Source: DASSHC01 sp035693105
Lineage (GTDB): Bacteria > Chloroflexota > Chloroflexia > Thermomicrobiales > Thermomicrobiaceae
Direction of reading: 5' to 3'
Assembly (NCBI GenBank): GCA_035693105.1
Contig: DASSHC010000238.1
Location: forward strand, 1 to 13,925
Length of the DNA: 13,925 nucleotides
Part shown: positions 1 to 7,644 of the stretch, in pieces
Position numbering within the stretch: the first letter of the stretch is position 1
How the letters are laid out: the number at the start of each line of letters is the position of its first letter
Notes under the pieces: model-generated
Database searches by the model: none
The model's input: the letters and a program-made list of their open reading frames with translations, nothing else
Told to the model about the DNA's origin: nothing
Program-made: the position numbers and the translations under genes

Positions 1-3000
1 CGGCGTGGTCGGCTGCGAGGTGAACCAGCCACCCACCACCTGGGCTTGCACCGCGTAGACATCCGGCGTGGCCAGGGTCACGGTCGTCGTCGCCGTGCCA
101 TTGGCACCGACCGGCGCCACCACGGTCTGCACCAGCGTCCCGCTGCTGCTGGTGATGGTGAACTGCACCTGCGCCAGGGTGATGTCGCCCGGGGAGCCGT
201 CGGGATCCTGCGCCACCGTGGCCGCGAGCGTGATTGGGCTGCCGGCCTGCACGAAGGTGTCGCCGGTGTAGGCCACCGTCGCCTGCTCCGGCGTCACGGT
301 GTAGGGCACCGAGGCCGTCGCCGGCAGGAAGCGGGGGTCGGTCATGGTAATGGTTCCGCCGGGAACCGTCACCACGTTGCCGAAGTTGGCGGTCACGCTG
401 TAGCTGCCGGGCGGCAGGTTGAGCGGACCGGGCGCGGCGCGGCCGGCGAAGTCGGTGATGGTCTTCACCACCTGATGGACGGCCGACTGATCGATGCCCG
501 AGGTTCCGTCGATGGTGAAGATGATCGTGCGCTGCCCGAGCGGGCGGCCATCGATATCCGTCAGCGTCGCGACCAGGTTACCTGGATCGCTGTACTGCAG
601 CGTCACCGGATTGGGCGTGAACGTCAGCTTCGTCGCCTGCTGGGTGACAGTCACGGTGGTCGAGGCCGAGGAGGGGGCGTAGACTTCGGTCCCGTTGAAG
701 CTGACGCGCAACGTCGCTTGCCCCGGCGGCACGAGCAGTTGGATGACGGTGGTGGCCATGCCGACATTAGGCGCCTGCGAGCCGGTCGTGGCGGCGTAGC
801 GCTGCGCCCCGATCGCGAAGTAGACAGTCTGGTTGGGCAGCGGCGTACCATGCTCGTCGGTCAGCAGGGAGGAGACCTTGAGCGAAGTGCCGAAGGCGCC
901 GCTCAGGTTCGATGAGGTCGTGACCGACAACTGCGTCGGCGCACCCGCGGCCGAGGCCGGGACGCCGACCGAGTAGTAGGCGCCCAGGTTGGTCGCCAGC
1001 GTCACCAGCCCGTTGCCGCTGGCGGCCTGCGCCATGAAGCGCAGGGTGCTGGCGTCGGTCGTGCCAAGCGCCGAGAGCGGCAAGGTTCCCTGCCAGAGGG
1101 TGCTGTCGAAGGTCGTCTGGGTGAGCGGGAGCGAGATCCACTGGCCCGGACCGCCTGACGCGGGCGGAAGCGTATAGGTGACCCAGACGGTCTGGATGCC
1201 CGCCGTCGGATCGCCGACCGCGTTGGCGGAGAAGGTGATCACGCCGTTGTTGAGCGTGGCCGCGACGCGCGTGATCGCGGGCGCGGCCGCCAGCGCGGGG
1301 GTGTCACCCGTGGTCGGGTAGCTGCCGTTCGCCGGGTAGGTGGCGATGTTGTTGCTGTAGAAGAGCCGGAATTTCATCTGATTGTAGACGCGCATGGTCC
1401 CGGTGAGCGATGCCGGGTCGCTCTGCTTGAACTGCGCCTCCGCTACCTGGAGCCACGGCGGCCCGGTGCCGGCCACCTGATCGTAGAAGTTCAGCGACCA
1501 GGGCATGGCTGGGTAGAACGTGTTCGACTGGAAGGCCGCGTGGACGCCGCGCAGGTCGGAGGTCGCCGCGCCGGTCAGCGGCAGCACCCCGGTTACATCC
1601 TGGTAGGAGCCGCCGAGGAAGCCGGCGCCGCGCACCACCGTGCCGGGCACCGACACGTTGTCGCGCCCCAGCGGCAGCACCGGCTGGAAGGGCAGGCTGA
1701 TCACGCCGTCGGGGCTGCGGTAATAGGTGGCGGTGTGCGTGCCCGCGCCGCCGATGTCCTGGAGCGTGACGGTCTGCTTGGTCAGCGCCGGGTTGAGGGT
1801 GACGTCGGCGGAGGTCAGGCCGAGCATGGCGCCCGGGCTGCCGCTGACCGGTGAGGTCGAGGAGACGATCGAGGGCACGGGGCTGGTGCCGCGTTGGCCC
1901 GGCATGTTGACGCTGAGCATCGGCAGGCCGTAGAGGGTCGCCTCCAGCAAGGCCTTCTGGTCGATGCCGCTGCGCTGCATCGTCTGCCCCAGGAACTGCA
2001 CCTTGGCCGCCACTAGCGCCTGGCCCAGCGGCATCGGGCCGCTGCCCGCGCGCAGTTGCGTGGCGAAGTTGAGATAGAGCTCCTCGGAGTACTTGATGAA
2101 GTCGGTGTCGCCGTACTGGTAGCCCGTGCCGGCGATCAGGGTGACGCCCCGGCTGGCGGCGGCCTGCGCCCAGTCCGGCTCGGGGGTGACGCCCGGCACG
2201 TCGGCCGAGTTGACCGTGTTGTAGCCGGAGTGGCAGCCGGCGCTGAAGATGATCTCGTTGGTCAGGTCGACCGGCGAGGCGAGCAGGTCGCTGGTCAGCA
2301 CCCGCGTCTGATAGTCGGCGGCCAGCGCGCTGGAGGCGCTGAAGTGCCCGGCCAGGAAGACCAGGTCGTGCTTCTGGTTGAGCAAGAGCGGCTTCAGGTC
2401 GTTGGCGGTCCAGGGACCACCCGACGCGTACGGCCGCGTATCCGACGGCGAGACATCCTCCGGCGTGATCAGCGAATCGAGCTTCCCGGCGCTGCCGAGG
2501 CCCGTGGCGAGTTGCGACTGCACCGCCTGCGCGTCGTCGGCCAGGAAGTCGTAACCGGTGACCAGCGCGCTCGATGGCGTGATCACGCCGTTGGCGGTCT
2601 TCGTGTAGGCCGTCAGCATGGTGCTGACGTCGTGCATCGTCTCGACCAGCCGGCCAACCGCGAGCTGTGGGATCGGCAGCGTGGTGATGTTGTAGGAGAG
2701 GTTGAGCGCGGCGCCGTAGCGATCCTGGCTCAGCACGTAGCCCAGCTTCAGGCTGGCCTGCGAGGCGCTAGTGTCCTTGACCGGCGGCACGAAGTCCTGC
2801 TCGCTGGCCAAGAGCGCCTGGTCGGGGTAGCGGTAGAACGGAATCACGTCGTCGTCGCCGACGATGACGATGTATTTCAGGCCCGGGTTCTTCTGGCGAT
2901 AGCCGTCGACGATGGCCTTGATCGAGTCGGCCGCCAGGTTCTTGACGTTGGGGCAGGCGGGATTGGCATCGCCGGCTAGATTGGCGGCTTTCACCCGCGC

Positions 3001-5220
3001 GTCGTTGTCGACATCGACGACCACGCCGCCGACGCTGGCGGCGAACCCGTTCAGCTGGGTCGTCAGCGCGCCGAGGTCGGCGGCCGAGTTCCCCGGCTGC
3101 GCGCTCATGCGGGCCATGTCGGTCAGGATGATCGTCTGGTAGTTGCCGGCGACGGCGGCGGTGCTGGTCGCCGGCAGTGTGCCGCCGTCGAACGCGCTGC
3201 AGGCGGTGGTGGTCTGGTTGATCGTGACCGTAAAGGGCGGCGCGGTGGGGACGTCGGCGCCGTTGCGGCCGCGCACGCGCACGTAGAAGTAGCCGCTGTT
3301 ATCCCAGGTGTTGAGGCTGATCCCCTCGCCGGCATCGCCATTGAAGGCCGAGACGCCGATGATGCTGCGCGTCTGCGCGCTGGAGTAGGCGTCGGGCGAA
3401 TACGCATCGGGGCTGAAGGCATCGGGACTGTAGGCGTCGGGGCTGAAGGCATCTGGTGAGTAAGCGTCCGGACTGAACGCGTCGGGGCTAAACGCATCCG
3501 GCGAGTAGGCGTCGGGCGAATAGGCGTCGGGGCTGAACGCATCCGGCGCGAAGATGTCCTGGCTGAAGGCGTCCGGGCTGAAGGCATCCGGCGAGTAGGC
3601 ATCGGGGCTAAAGGCGTCCGGACTGAAGGCATCCGGCGAGTAGGCGTCCGGGCTGAAGGCATCCGGCGCGAACTCGGCGCTGAGCTGCGCCAGGTCCTGT
3701 GTGGAGTCGAGCGTCTGGAAGGCCTGGAAAGCGGCGCCGATGTCCTTGTAGAGGGTCAGATCGTAGTTGGCCGGCAGGTTGGTCAACGTGACGGTGATGT
3801 GGCTGTTGGGCTTGACCAGGAACTTGTACCAGCGCGACTGGTCGGACGCGGTGAGGTCGTCGCCGCTGGTCCCGGTCCCGCCAGAGAGCGTGACCGGACG
3901 CGCGTTCGGCCAGGAGGTGTTGTCGGGTGTCTGGCTGACACCGAGGCTCAGCTCGACCGCGCCGATGTCGCAGATCGCCTTGCCGGTCCCCCGGCCGGGA
4001 CGCGTGACGCCGCGCTGGTCGGTCGCCGGACAGCCGGTATTGCCGCCGGCGTCGATGACCGGGCTGCCGAGCAACTGACGGTGGGTGGGCGTCGGCCCGC
4101 CGTAGAAGCCGAGCGGGCTCAGCGTGGGGTCGAGCGGCTTCGCCAGCGTGCCGCTCAGATTGCCGGTGGCGCTGCCGGTGATGGTGCAGCCGTCGACGAT
4201 GCCGATCAGGTTGTAGCCCTGCGACGTGATCTCGTGGCCGCTGGCGTTGAGGCAGTCCGGCGAGCTCTGGCCGGCGCTGTTGCCGGCCACGATGGTATTG
4301 AAGATCGAGGCGACCGCGAAGTTGTCCAGACCGCCGCTGTTGCGGCCCGCCTGGTTGGCGGTGATGGTCACGTTGACCAAGGTGATCGTGTTCTGAATGG
4401 CCGCCTGGGCGCTAGCGTTGAAGATACCGCCGCCATCGGTGGCGGCGCTGTTGTCGCTGATGGTGCTGTTGGTGATGGTGACGATGCTGGTGCGAACGGC
4501 GTAGAGGCCGCCGCCATTTTTGTTGCCGCTGGCCGAGGACGGCCCCGCCGTATTGCTGACGATGGCGCTGCCGTCGATGGTGGCGGTGGTCCCGGTCAGC
4601 GCCAGCCCGCCGCCGTCGGGCGCGGTGTTGCCGCGGATCAGGCTATTGGTCAGGTGCAGCGTGGGGCCGTCGCTGGCGATGCCGCCGCCCACCCCGCTCG
4701 CGGTGCTGTTGCTGACCTCCACCGTGTCGAGGGTCAGCGTGCCGTCGCTGAGGATGCCGCCGCCGTCGCCGTTGGCCGCGCCCTGGCTGACGGACAGGTT
4801 CCGCAACGTCAGTTGCCCGCCGGACAGCACCTGGAACACGCGATCGCCGAAGCCGGGCGCCGCGCCGATGATCGTCTGCCCCATGCCGGCGCCGCTGAGG
4901 GTGATATTGGACGTTATGTCGAGGTCGCCGGTAGCGTCTTGATCTTCGCCCGCGCCGGTCAGCGCGAGCAGGTACGTTCCCGCCGGGAGCGTGATGGTCG
5001 TATTGCTGGGATCGCCGGAGCAACCGTCGAGGAGCTTCCCCTGGTTGACGGACGCGATCGCCTCGCGCAGCGAGCAGCCCGTCCCGCTGCCGGTCTGAAA
5101 GGTGTCGCTGGTCGTCGTGACCTGAATCCCCGCGGCGGCGGCGGCTGGGGTCAACGGCAGCGCGGTGATCAGCGTCGCGACGAGCATGAGGAACGCGGCG
5201 ACGCGCCGAATCGAACCCAT
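1..5220 (-). CDS. Giant secreted CSLREA beta-helix / C25-family cysteine peptidase with pentapeptide repeats and Ig-like domains (5' part, continues past left edge)
   Basis: The frame is open for 1740 codons and has no stop before the window edge, so the C-terminus is missing. Residues 1-30 look like a signal peptide (RR near the N-terminus, a hydrophobic core, then an Ala-rich end). CSLREA at 49-54 and CDIGAVE at 416-422 bracket a Gly/Asn/Thr-rich beta-helix of pectin-lyase type. A PPC-like beta domain follows, with RWYKF at 463-467, YDLTLYKD at 486-493 and GYFYVRV at 644-650. It is interrupted by 19 pentapeptide repeats at 518-612. Residues about 693-1105 resemble peptidase family C25: IVIVGDDDVIP near 784-794, His959 in AGHF, Cys996 in SAGCHSG, and LYGLPML near 1096-1102. 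His and Cys are 37 residues apart, close to the gingipain spacing. From about 1428 on there are Ig-like (invasin/Big-type) domains. The start at 5220 is supported by a GAAGGGA sequence about 10 nt upstream. Role inferred: an exported or surface protease or adhesin. The substrate cannot be told. Confidence 0.9.
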   Translation of the reverse strand, partial: MGSIRRVAAFLMLVATLITALPLTPAAAAAGIQVTTTSDTFQTGSGTGCSLREAIASVNQGKLLDGCSGDPSNTTITLPAGTYLLALTGAGEDQDATGDLDITSNITLSGAGMGQTIIGAAPGFGDRVFQVLSGGQLTLRNLSVSQGAANGDGGGILSDGTLTLDTVEVSNSTASGVGGGIASDGPTLHLTNSLIRGNTAPDGGGLALTGTTATIDGSAIVSNTAGPSSASGNKNGGGLYAVRTSIVTITNSTISDNSAATDGGGIFNASAQAAIQNTITLVNVTITANQAGRNSGGLDNFAVASIFNTIVAGNSAGQSSPDCLNASGHEITSQGYNLIGIVDGCTITGSATGNLSGTLAKPLDPTLSPLGFYGGPTPTHRQLLGSPVIDAGGNTGCPATDQRGVTRPGRGTGKAICDIGAVELSLGVSQTPDNTSWPNARPVTLSGGTGTSGDDLTASDQSRWYKFLVKPNSHITVTLTNLPANYDLTLYKDIGAAFQAFQTLDSTQDLAQLSAEFAPDAFSPDAYSPDAFSPDAFSPDAYSPDAFSPDAFSQDIFAPDAFSPDAYSPDAYSPDAFSPDAFSPDAYSPDAFSPDAYSPDAFSPDAYSPDAYSSAQTRSIIGVSAFNGDAGEGISLNTWDNSGYFYVRVRGRNGADVPTAPPFTVTINQTTTACSAFDGGTLPATSTAAVAGNYQTIILTDMARMSAQPGNSAADLGALTTQLNGFAASVGGVVVDVDNDARVKAANLAGDANPACPNVKNLAADSIKAIVDGYRQKNPGLKYIVIVGDDDVIPFYRYPDQALLASEQDFVPPVKDTSASQASLKLGYVLSQDRYGAALNLSYNITTLPIPQLAVGRLVETMHDVSTMLTAYTKTANGVITPSSALVTGYDFLADDAQAVQSQLATGLGSAGKLDSLITPEDVSPSDTRPYASGGPWTANDLKPLLLNQKHDLVFLAGHFSASSALAADYQTRVLTSDLLASPVDLTNEIIFSAGCHSGYNTVNSADVPGVTPEPDWAQAAASRGVTLIAGTGYQYGDTDFIKYSEELYLNFATQLRAGSGPMPLGQALVAAKVQFLGQTMQRSGIDQKALLEATLYGLPMLSVNMPGQRGTSPVPSIVSSTSPVSGSPGAMLGLTSADVTLNPALTKQTVTLQDIGGAGTHTATYYRSPDGVISLPFQPVLPLGRDNVSVPGTVVRGAGFLGGSYQDVTGVLPLTGAATSDLRGVHAAFQSNTFYPAMPWSLNFYDQVAGTGPPWLQVAEAQFKQSDPASLTGTMRVYNQMKFRLFYSNNIATYPANGSYPTTGDTPALAAAPAITRVAATLNNGVITFSANAVGDPTAGIQTVWVTYTLPPASGGPGQWISLPLTQTTFDSTLWQGTLPLSALGTTDASTLRFMAQAASGNGLVTLATNLGAYYSVGVPASAAGAPTQLSVTTSSNLSGAFGTSLKVSSLLTDEHGTPLPNQTVYFAIGAQRYAATTGSQAPNVGMATTVIQLLVPPGQATLRVSFNGTEVYAPSSASTTVTVTQQATKLTFTPNPVTLQYSDPGNLVATLTDIDGRPLGQRTIIFTIDGTSGIDQSAVHQVVKTITDFAGRAAPGPLNLPPGSYSVTANFGNVVTVPGGTITMTDPRFLPATASVPYTVTPEQATVAYTGDTFVQAGSPITLAATVAQDPDGSPGDITLAQVQFTITSSSGTLVQTVVAPVGANGTATTTVTLATPDVYAVQAQVVGGWFTSQPTTP
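3385..3669 (-). repeat. 19 in-frame 15-bp units encoding [S/A]PDA[F/Y] pentapeptides
   Basis: This array lies inside the giant secreted protein (residues 518-612). It is exactly 285 nt, or 19 units of 5 residues. Nearly all units read SPDAF or SPDAY; the first and ninth begin with Ala, and the eighth is the degenerate SQDIF. Units use different synonymous codons for Asp, Pro, Ser and Ala, so the amino-acid pattern is kept while the DNA has drifted. The array puts one Asp, one Pro and one aromatic residue every five residues. It sits between beta strands of a PPC-like domain. Confidence 0.95.
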
Positions 5221-5329
5221 CCCTGTCCATCCCTTCGGAGCCAGAGCACCCGCTCCTCGAGCGGAACCGCGCCTGACGGGCGCGTTACCGGCGCCCGTCC
5301 AAAAGAACTATCACGTTGAGTACTAATGC

Positions 5330-5358
5330 CTTATACCAGGGATCGGGGGGTTACGCAA
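5330..5358 (-). promoter_or_regulatory. Candidate sigma70-type promoter of the giant secreted protein gene
   Basis: Read on the minus strand, TTGCGT (5353-5358) and TATAAG (5330-5335) are separated by exactly 17 nt. The -10 matches the consensus at five of six positions; the -35 matches only in TTG. This would give a leader of roughly 100 nt before the ATG at 5220. It is the only promoter-like pair I noticed in this AT-richer part of the gap. It is a sequence match only. Confidence 0.4.
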
Positions 5359-5400
5359 GACATAACTGACATCCGTGGAAAACTTCGGTACACAGATCCT

Positions 5401-5444
5401 CCCCGCCGCCGCTCCGGTGCGTCACGAGTGGAGCGGCAGCGGGG
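5401..5444 (-). terminator. GC-rich stem-loop downstream of ada (terminator-like, no U tract)
   Basis: Arms at 5401-5415 and 5430-5444 can form a 15-bp stem with one mismatch and a 14-nt loop. It lies about 40 nt beyond the ada stop codon and upstream of the candidate promoter for the next gene, which suits a transcription end. No run of T follows on the minus strand, so an intrinsic terminator is uncertain. Confidence 0.4.
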
Positions 5445-5482
5445 AGCCCTGGTACGACAGAGGGAGGGGTCGGCGGCCCGGA

Positions 5483-6577
5483 TCAGGCGGAGCGGGCTTC
5501 GCGCTCCGTGCTCAGCAGCGCCTCCTTGCGCTCCACACCCCAGCGATAGCCGCCGAGGCTGCCATCGGAGCGCACCACCCGGTGGCAGGGGATCACCAGC
5601 GCCGCGCGGTTGCTGCCGCAGGCCCGCGCCACCGCCCGCACGGCGCGCGGCTGGCCGATCGCCTCGGCCACCTCGGCGTAGGAGCGCGTCTCGCCATAGG
5701 GGATCATGCGCAGCGTCTCCCAGACCTGGCGCTGAAAGTCGGTGCCCGATACGTCCAGCGGCAGGTCGAGCGCGGCCTGACGGCCGTCGAGGTGCGCCAG
5801 CAGCTTGGCGGCCGGGTCACGCAGCGCGGCGTCGTCGCGCTCGATCTCGGCCGCCGGGAACTCCTCGCGCAGGAACGTTTCGAGCGCTTCATCGGAAACG
5901 CCGAGGCTGACGGCGCAGATGCCGCGTGCGGTCGCCGCGACCAGCAGCCGGCCCAGCGGGCAATCGACGATGGTATAGGCGATCGAGACACCCTGCCCGC
6001 CGCGGCGGTACGCGCCGGGCGCCATGCCGAGCTGGCCATTGGCCTGCTCGTAGAAGCGGCTGCTGGAGCCGTAGCCCGCGTCGTAGAGCGCGCGGGTCAC
6101 GTCGTCGCCGGCGCGCAGGCGCTCCTTGACCGCCTGGAAGCGCCGCGCCTCGGCATACTGGCGCGGCGAGACGCCGAAGGCGGCGGTGAAAGTCCGCTGC
6201 AGGTGGGCCGGGCTGACGCCCAGCTCGCGCCCCAGGCGTGCCAGGGTAAACGGCTCGTCGCCGTGCGCCTCGATCCACCGGCGCGCCCGCTCGGCCAGCG
6301 AGGGGTGGGCGCGCGCCGACTCGCGCGGCTGGCAGCGGCGGCAGGCGCGGAAGCCGGCCTGCTCAGCGGCGTCGGGGCCGTCGAAGAAGCGCACCTGCGC
6401 GCGACCCGGGCGGCGCGCCGGGCAGCCCGGCCGGCAGTAGATCCCGGTCGAGCGCACGCCGTAGACGAAGGCGCCGTCGTAGGCGGCGTCGCGCGCCGCG
6501 ACGATGTCCCAGCGCTGGTCGTCGGAGAGGATCGTCGTCGTCATCGTGGTCGCTGTGGTCTCGGTTTCGGCAGTCAT
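5483..6577 (-). CDS. ada: Ada: methylphosphotriester/O6-methylguanine-DNA methyltransferase and transcriptional activator
   Basis: This is a 364-residue, full-length Ada (the E. coli protein is 354 residues). It repairs alkylated DNA by irreversible transfer of methyl groups to its own cysteines. Once methylated at the N-terminal zinc site, it becomes an activator of alkylation-repair genes. The zinc ligands are Cys48 and Cys52 (in YCRPGC) and Cys79 and Cys82 (in ACRRC), each ten residues beyond E. coli Cys38/42/69/72. An AraC-type double helix-turn-helix spans about 91-190. The methyltransferase domain follows, with the active Cys331 in IPCHRVV. I place the start at the second of two adjacent ATGs because GGAGGT lies 7 nt before it; the first ATG (6580) is only 4 nt away. 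No alkB or alkA gene adjoins, and I saw no E. coli-like Ada box in the 70-nt gap upstream. The assignment is secure; regulation of its own gene is not shown. Confidence 0.96.
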   Translation of the reverse strand: MTAETETTATTMTTTILSDDQRWDIVAARDAAYDGAFVYGVRSTGIYCRPGCPARRPGRAQVRFFDGPDAAEQAGFRACRRCQPRESARAHPSLAERARRWIEAHGDEPFTLARLGRELGVSPAHLQRTFTAAFGVSPRQYAEARRFQAVKERLRAGDDVTRALYDAGYGSSSRFYEQANGQLGMAPGAYRRGGQGVSIAYTIVDCPLGRLLVAATARGICAVSLGVSDEALETFLREEFPAAEIERDDAALRDPAAKLLAHLDGRQAALDLPLDVSGTDFQRQVWETLRMIPYGETRSYAEVAEAIGQPRAVRAVARACGSNRAALVIPCHRVVRSDGSLGGYRWGVERKEALLSTEREARSA

Positions 6578-6584
6578 CATTCGC

Positions 6585-6590
6585 ACCTCC
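6585..6590 (-). promoter_or_regulatory. Shine-Dalgarno GGAGGT of ada
   Basis: A perfect GGAGGT lies 7 nt before the ATG at 6577. It favours this start over in-frame upstream ATGs, including one at 6610 that would lie upstream of the ribosome-binding site. Confidence 0.75.
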
Positions 6591-6647
6591 AGGCTCAATG
6601 GTAGCCCCAAGGCGCGTGCTGGGCTATCGGAATCGTGCGGTCAAAGT

Positions 6648-7451
6648 CTACACTTGGTTCGGCTGATCGATGTCCTCGGACGCAGGCGGAATGCGCTCTT
6701 TCAGATCCTTGATCCAGCGCTCGGCCACGCGGACATACTCCACGAACGCTTGCAGCTCTTCCTCAGTCTCGGCGTAGCTCGAGCCGTGCGCGACCGTGTT
6801 TCGCAGCTTCTCAACATGCTTAAGGTCACTCTCGAACTTGTTGCTCAGATTGAAGTGCTGGTGTACGATCGTGCGCTTATCACAGAATTCGGCCAATTCG
6901 AGCAAGGGTTTGTCGCGCTTCTGCACCTTCTCCAGAACCCGTTCTTGCCGGTCGTCTGTGAGGAACGGAAGCCAGAGCTCGGGTTCGGGATAGTAGCGTC
7001 GAATGATCCGGGACATGACGGCTTCCAGATGCGTGACCAACCCAAAGATGAACAGGCGGACGGGCAGCTTCAGCAGGTCGGTACGGGTAACGATGCCCCG
7101 GATGCTGATCCCTTGGAGGACAAGGCGATAGTCGCTGTCGCCCGCGTGACGAACATACGACGCCAGCGGCTCGGCGGCCGAGACGAGCATTGAGTCGTCC
7201 AGTGGACGCATATGCTCGACGACCGTTCCGGACTTGCCGCGATTGGAGAACTCGAGCACTCCGACTATGCGACCGTCCCGTTCAACCGGCGCCTGGTCGA
7301 AGTTGCGGAACCGTCGGTCGTCACAGACGGCTGCTACCTGATCATCGATCGAGCAGCACTTCAGATCGAACGAGGCGATGTGGCGGACGCTCAGTCCTTG
7401 CTCCAGCCCCTCAAGCGTCTGCTGAAAAATGTCCAATCCCGGATCGCGCAT
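6648..7451 (-). CDS. CBS-like domain protein fused to a HEPN-like (R-x4-H) domain
   Basis: This 267-residue soluble protein has two parts. Residues about 35-135 resemble a CBS pair: QAPVERDGRIVGVLEF at 53-68 and YRLVLQGISIRGIVTRTDL at 108-126 match the usual 'P-V-d-x-x-g-r-i-v-G-v' and 'G-I-V-T-x-x-D-L' strands. CBS modules often bind adenine nucleotides. The C-terminal half is helical and contains LRNTVAHG, giving Arg217-x4-His222 with Asn right after the Arg. That is the signature of HEPN domains, many of which are RNases. No nucleotidyltransferase (MNT) partner lies beside it. Its DNA is lower in G+C than its neighbours; positions 6841-6900 have 29 of 60. An in-frame TAG at 7467-7469 limits the start to ATG 7451, which has no strong Shine-Dalgarno. 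The domain calls come from motifs read by eye. Function is inferred: a ligand-sensing, possibly RNA-cleaving regulator. It could instead be a non-catalytic HEPN scaffold. Confidence 0.7.
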   Translation of the reverse strand: MRDPGLDIFQQTLEGLEQGLSVRHIASFDLKCCSIDDQVAAVCDDRRFRNFDQAPVERDGRIVGVLEFSNRGKSGTVVEHMRPLDDSMLVSAAEPLASYVRHAGDSDYRLVLQGISIRGIVTRTDLLKLPVRLFIFGLVTHLEAVMSRIIRRYYPEPELWLPFLTDDRQERVLEKVQKRDKPLLELAEFCDKRTIVHQHFNLSNKFESDLKHVEKLRNTVAHGSSYAETEEELQAFVEYVRVAERWIKDLKERIPPASEDIDQPNQV

Positions 7452-7594
7452 GCTAACATCTACTCTCTAGTGGGTACGCCTTGAGGTCGATCCGCATCGA
7501 TGGGTGCCTCGATACGTGGCCTCCTTCCACGAGCGCGCGTCATACCAGGGGTGGGATCAGTCGCCGACCACTAGCCAACGATCGCCAACACCCC

Positions 7595-7620
7595 GAGTCC
7601 GTAGCGTTACGCTCGAACTC
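7595..7620 (-). terminator. Stem-loop downstream of the serine hydrolase gene
   Basis: The sequence can fold into about ten base pairs with one bulged A and a GUAAC loop (minus strand). It begins about 25 nt after the hydrolase stop. A T run is lacking, so it may be a weak or Rho-assisted end, or a dyad in front of the CBS-HEPN gene. Confidence 0.35.
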
Positions 7621-7644
7621 TGCAACTACCTGATTATCACTCTA

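Noticed and set aside
3385..3669. Possible CRISPR or non-coding tandem array
   Set aside because: Units are 15 bp and contiguous, without spacers. They stay in frame and vary at synonymous positions, so this is a protein repeat.
3799..5319. 506-codon open frame on the plus strand
   Set aside because: It is antisense to the giant secreted protein, whose minus frame has recognisable domains throughout. The plus translation is Arg/Gly/Ala/Asp-rich and has no motif.
6504..7193. 229-codon plus-strand frame opposite the ends of ada and the CBS-HEPN gene
   Set aside because: It crosses a gene boundary, has no good ribosome-binding site and no recognised motif, while both minus-strand genes have clear ones.
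5330..7550. Shared TACCAGGG string near 5334 and 7543, as a possible common regulator site
   Set aside because: Eight bases shared between two gaps can occur by chance. At the second place I could find no -35 at a proper distance.
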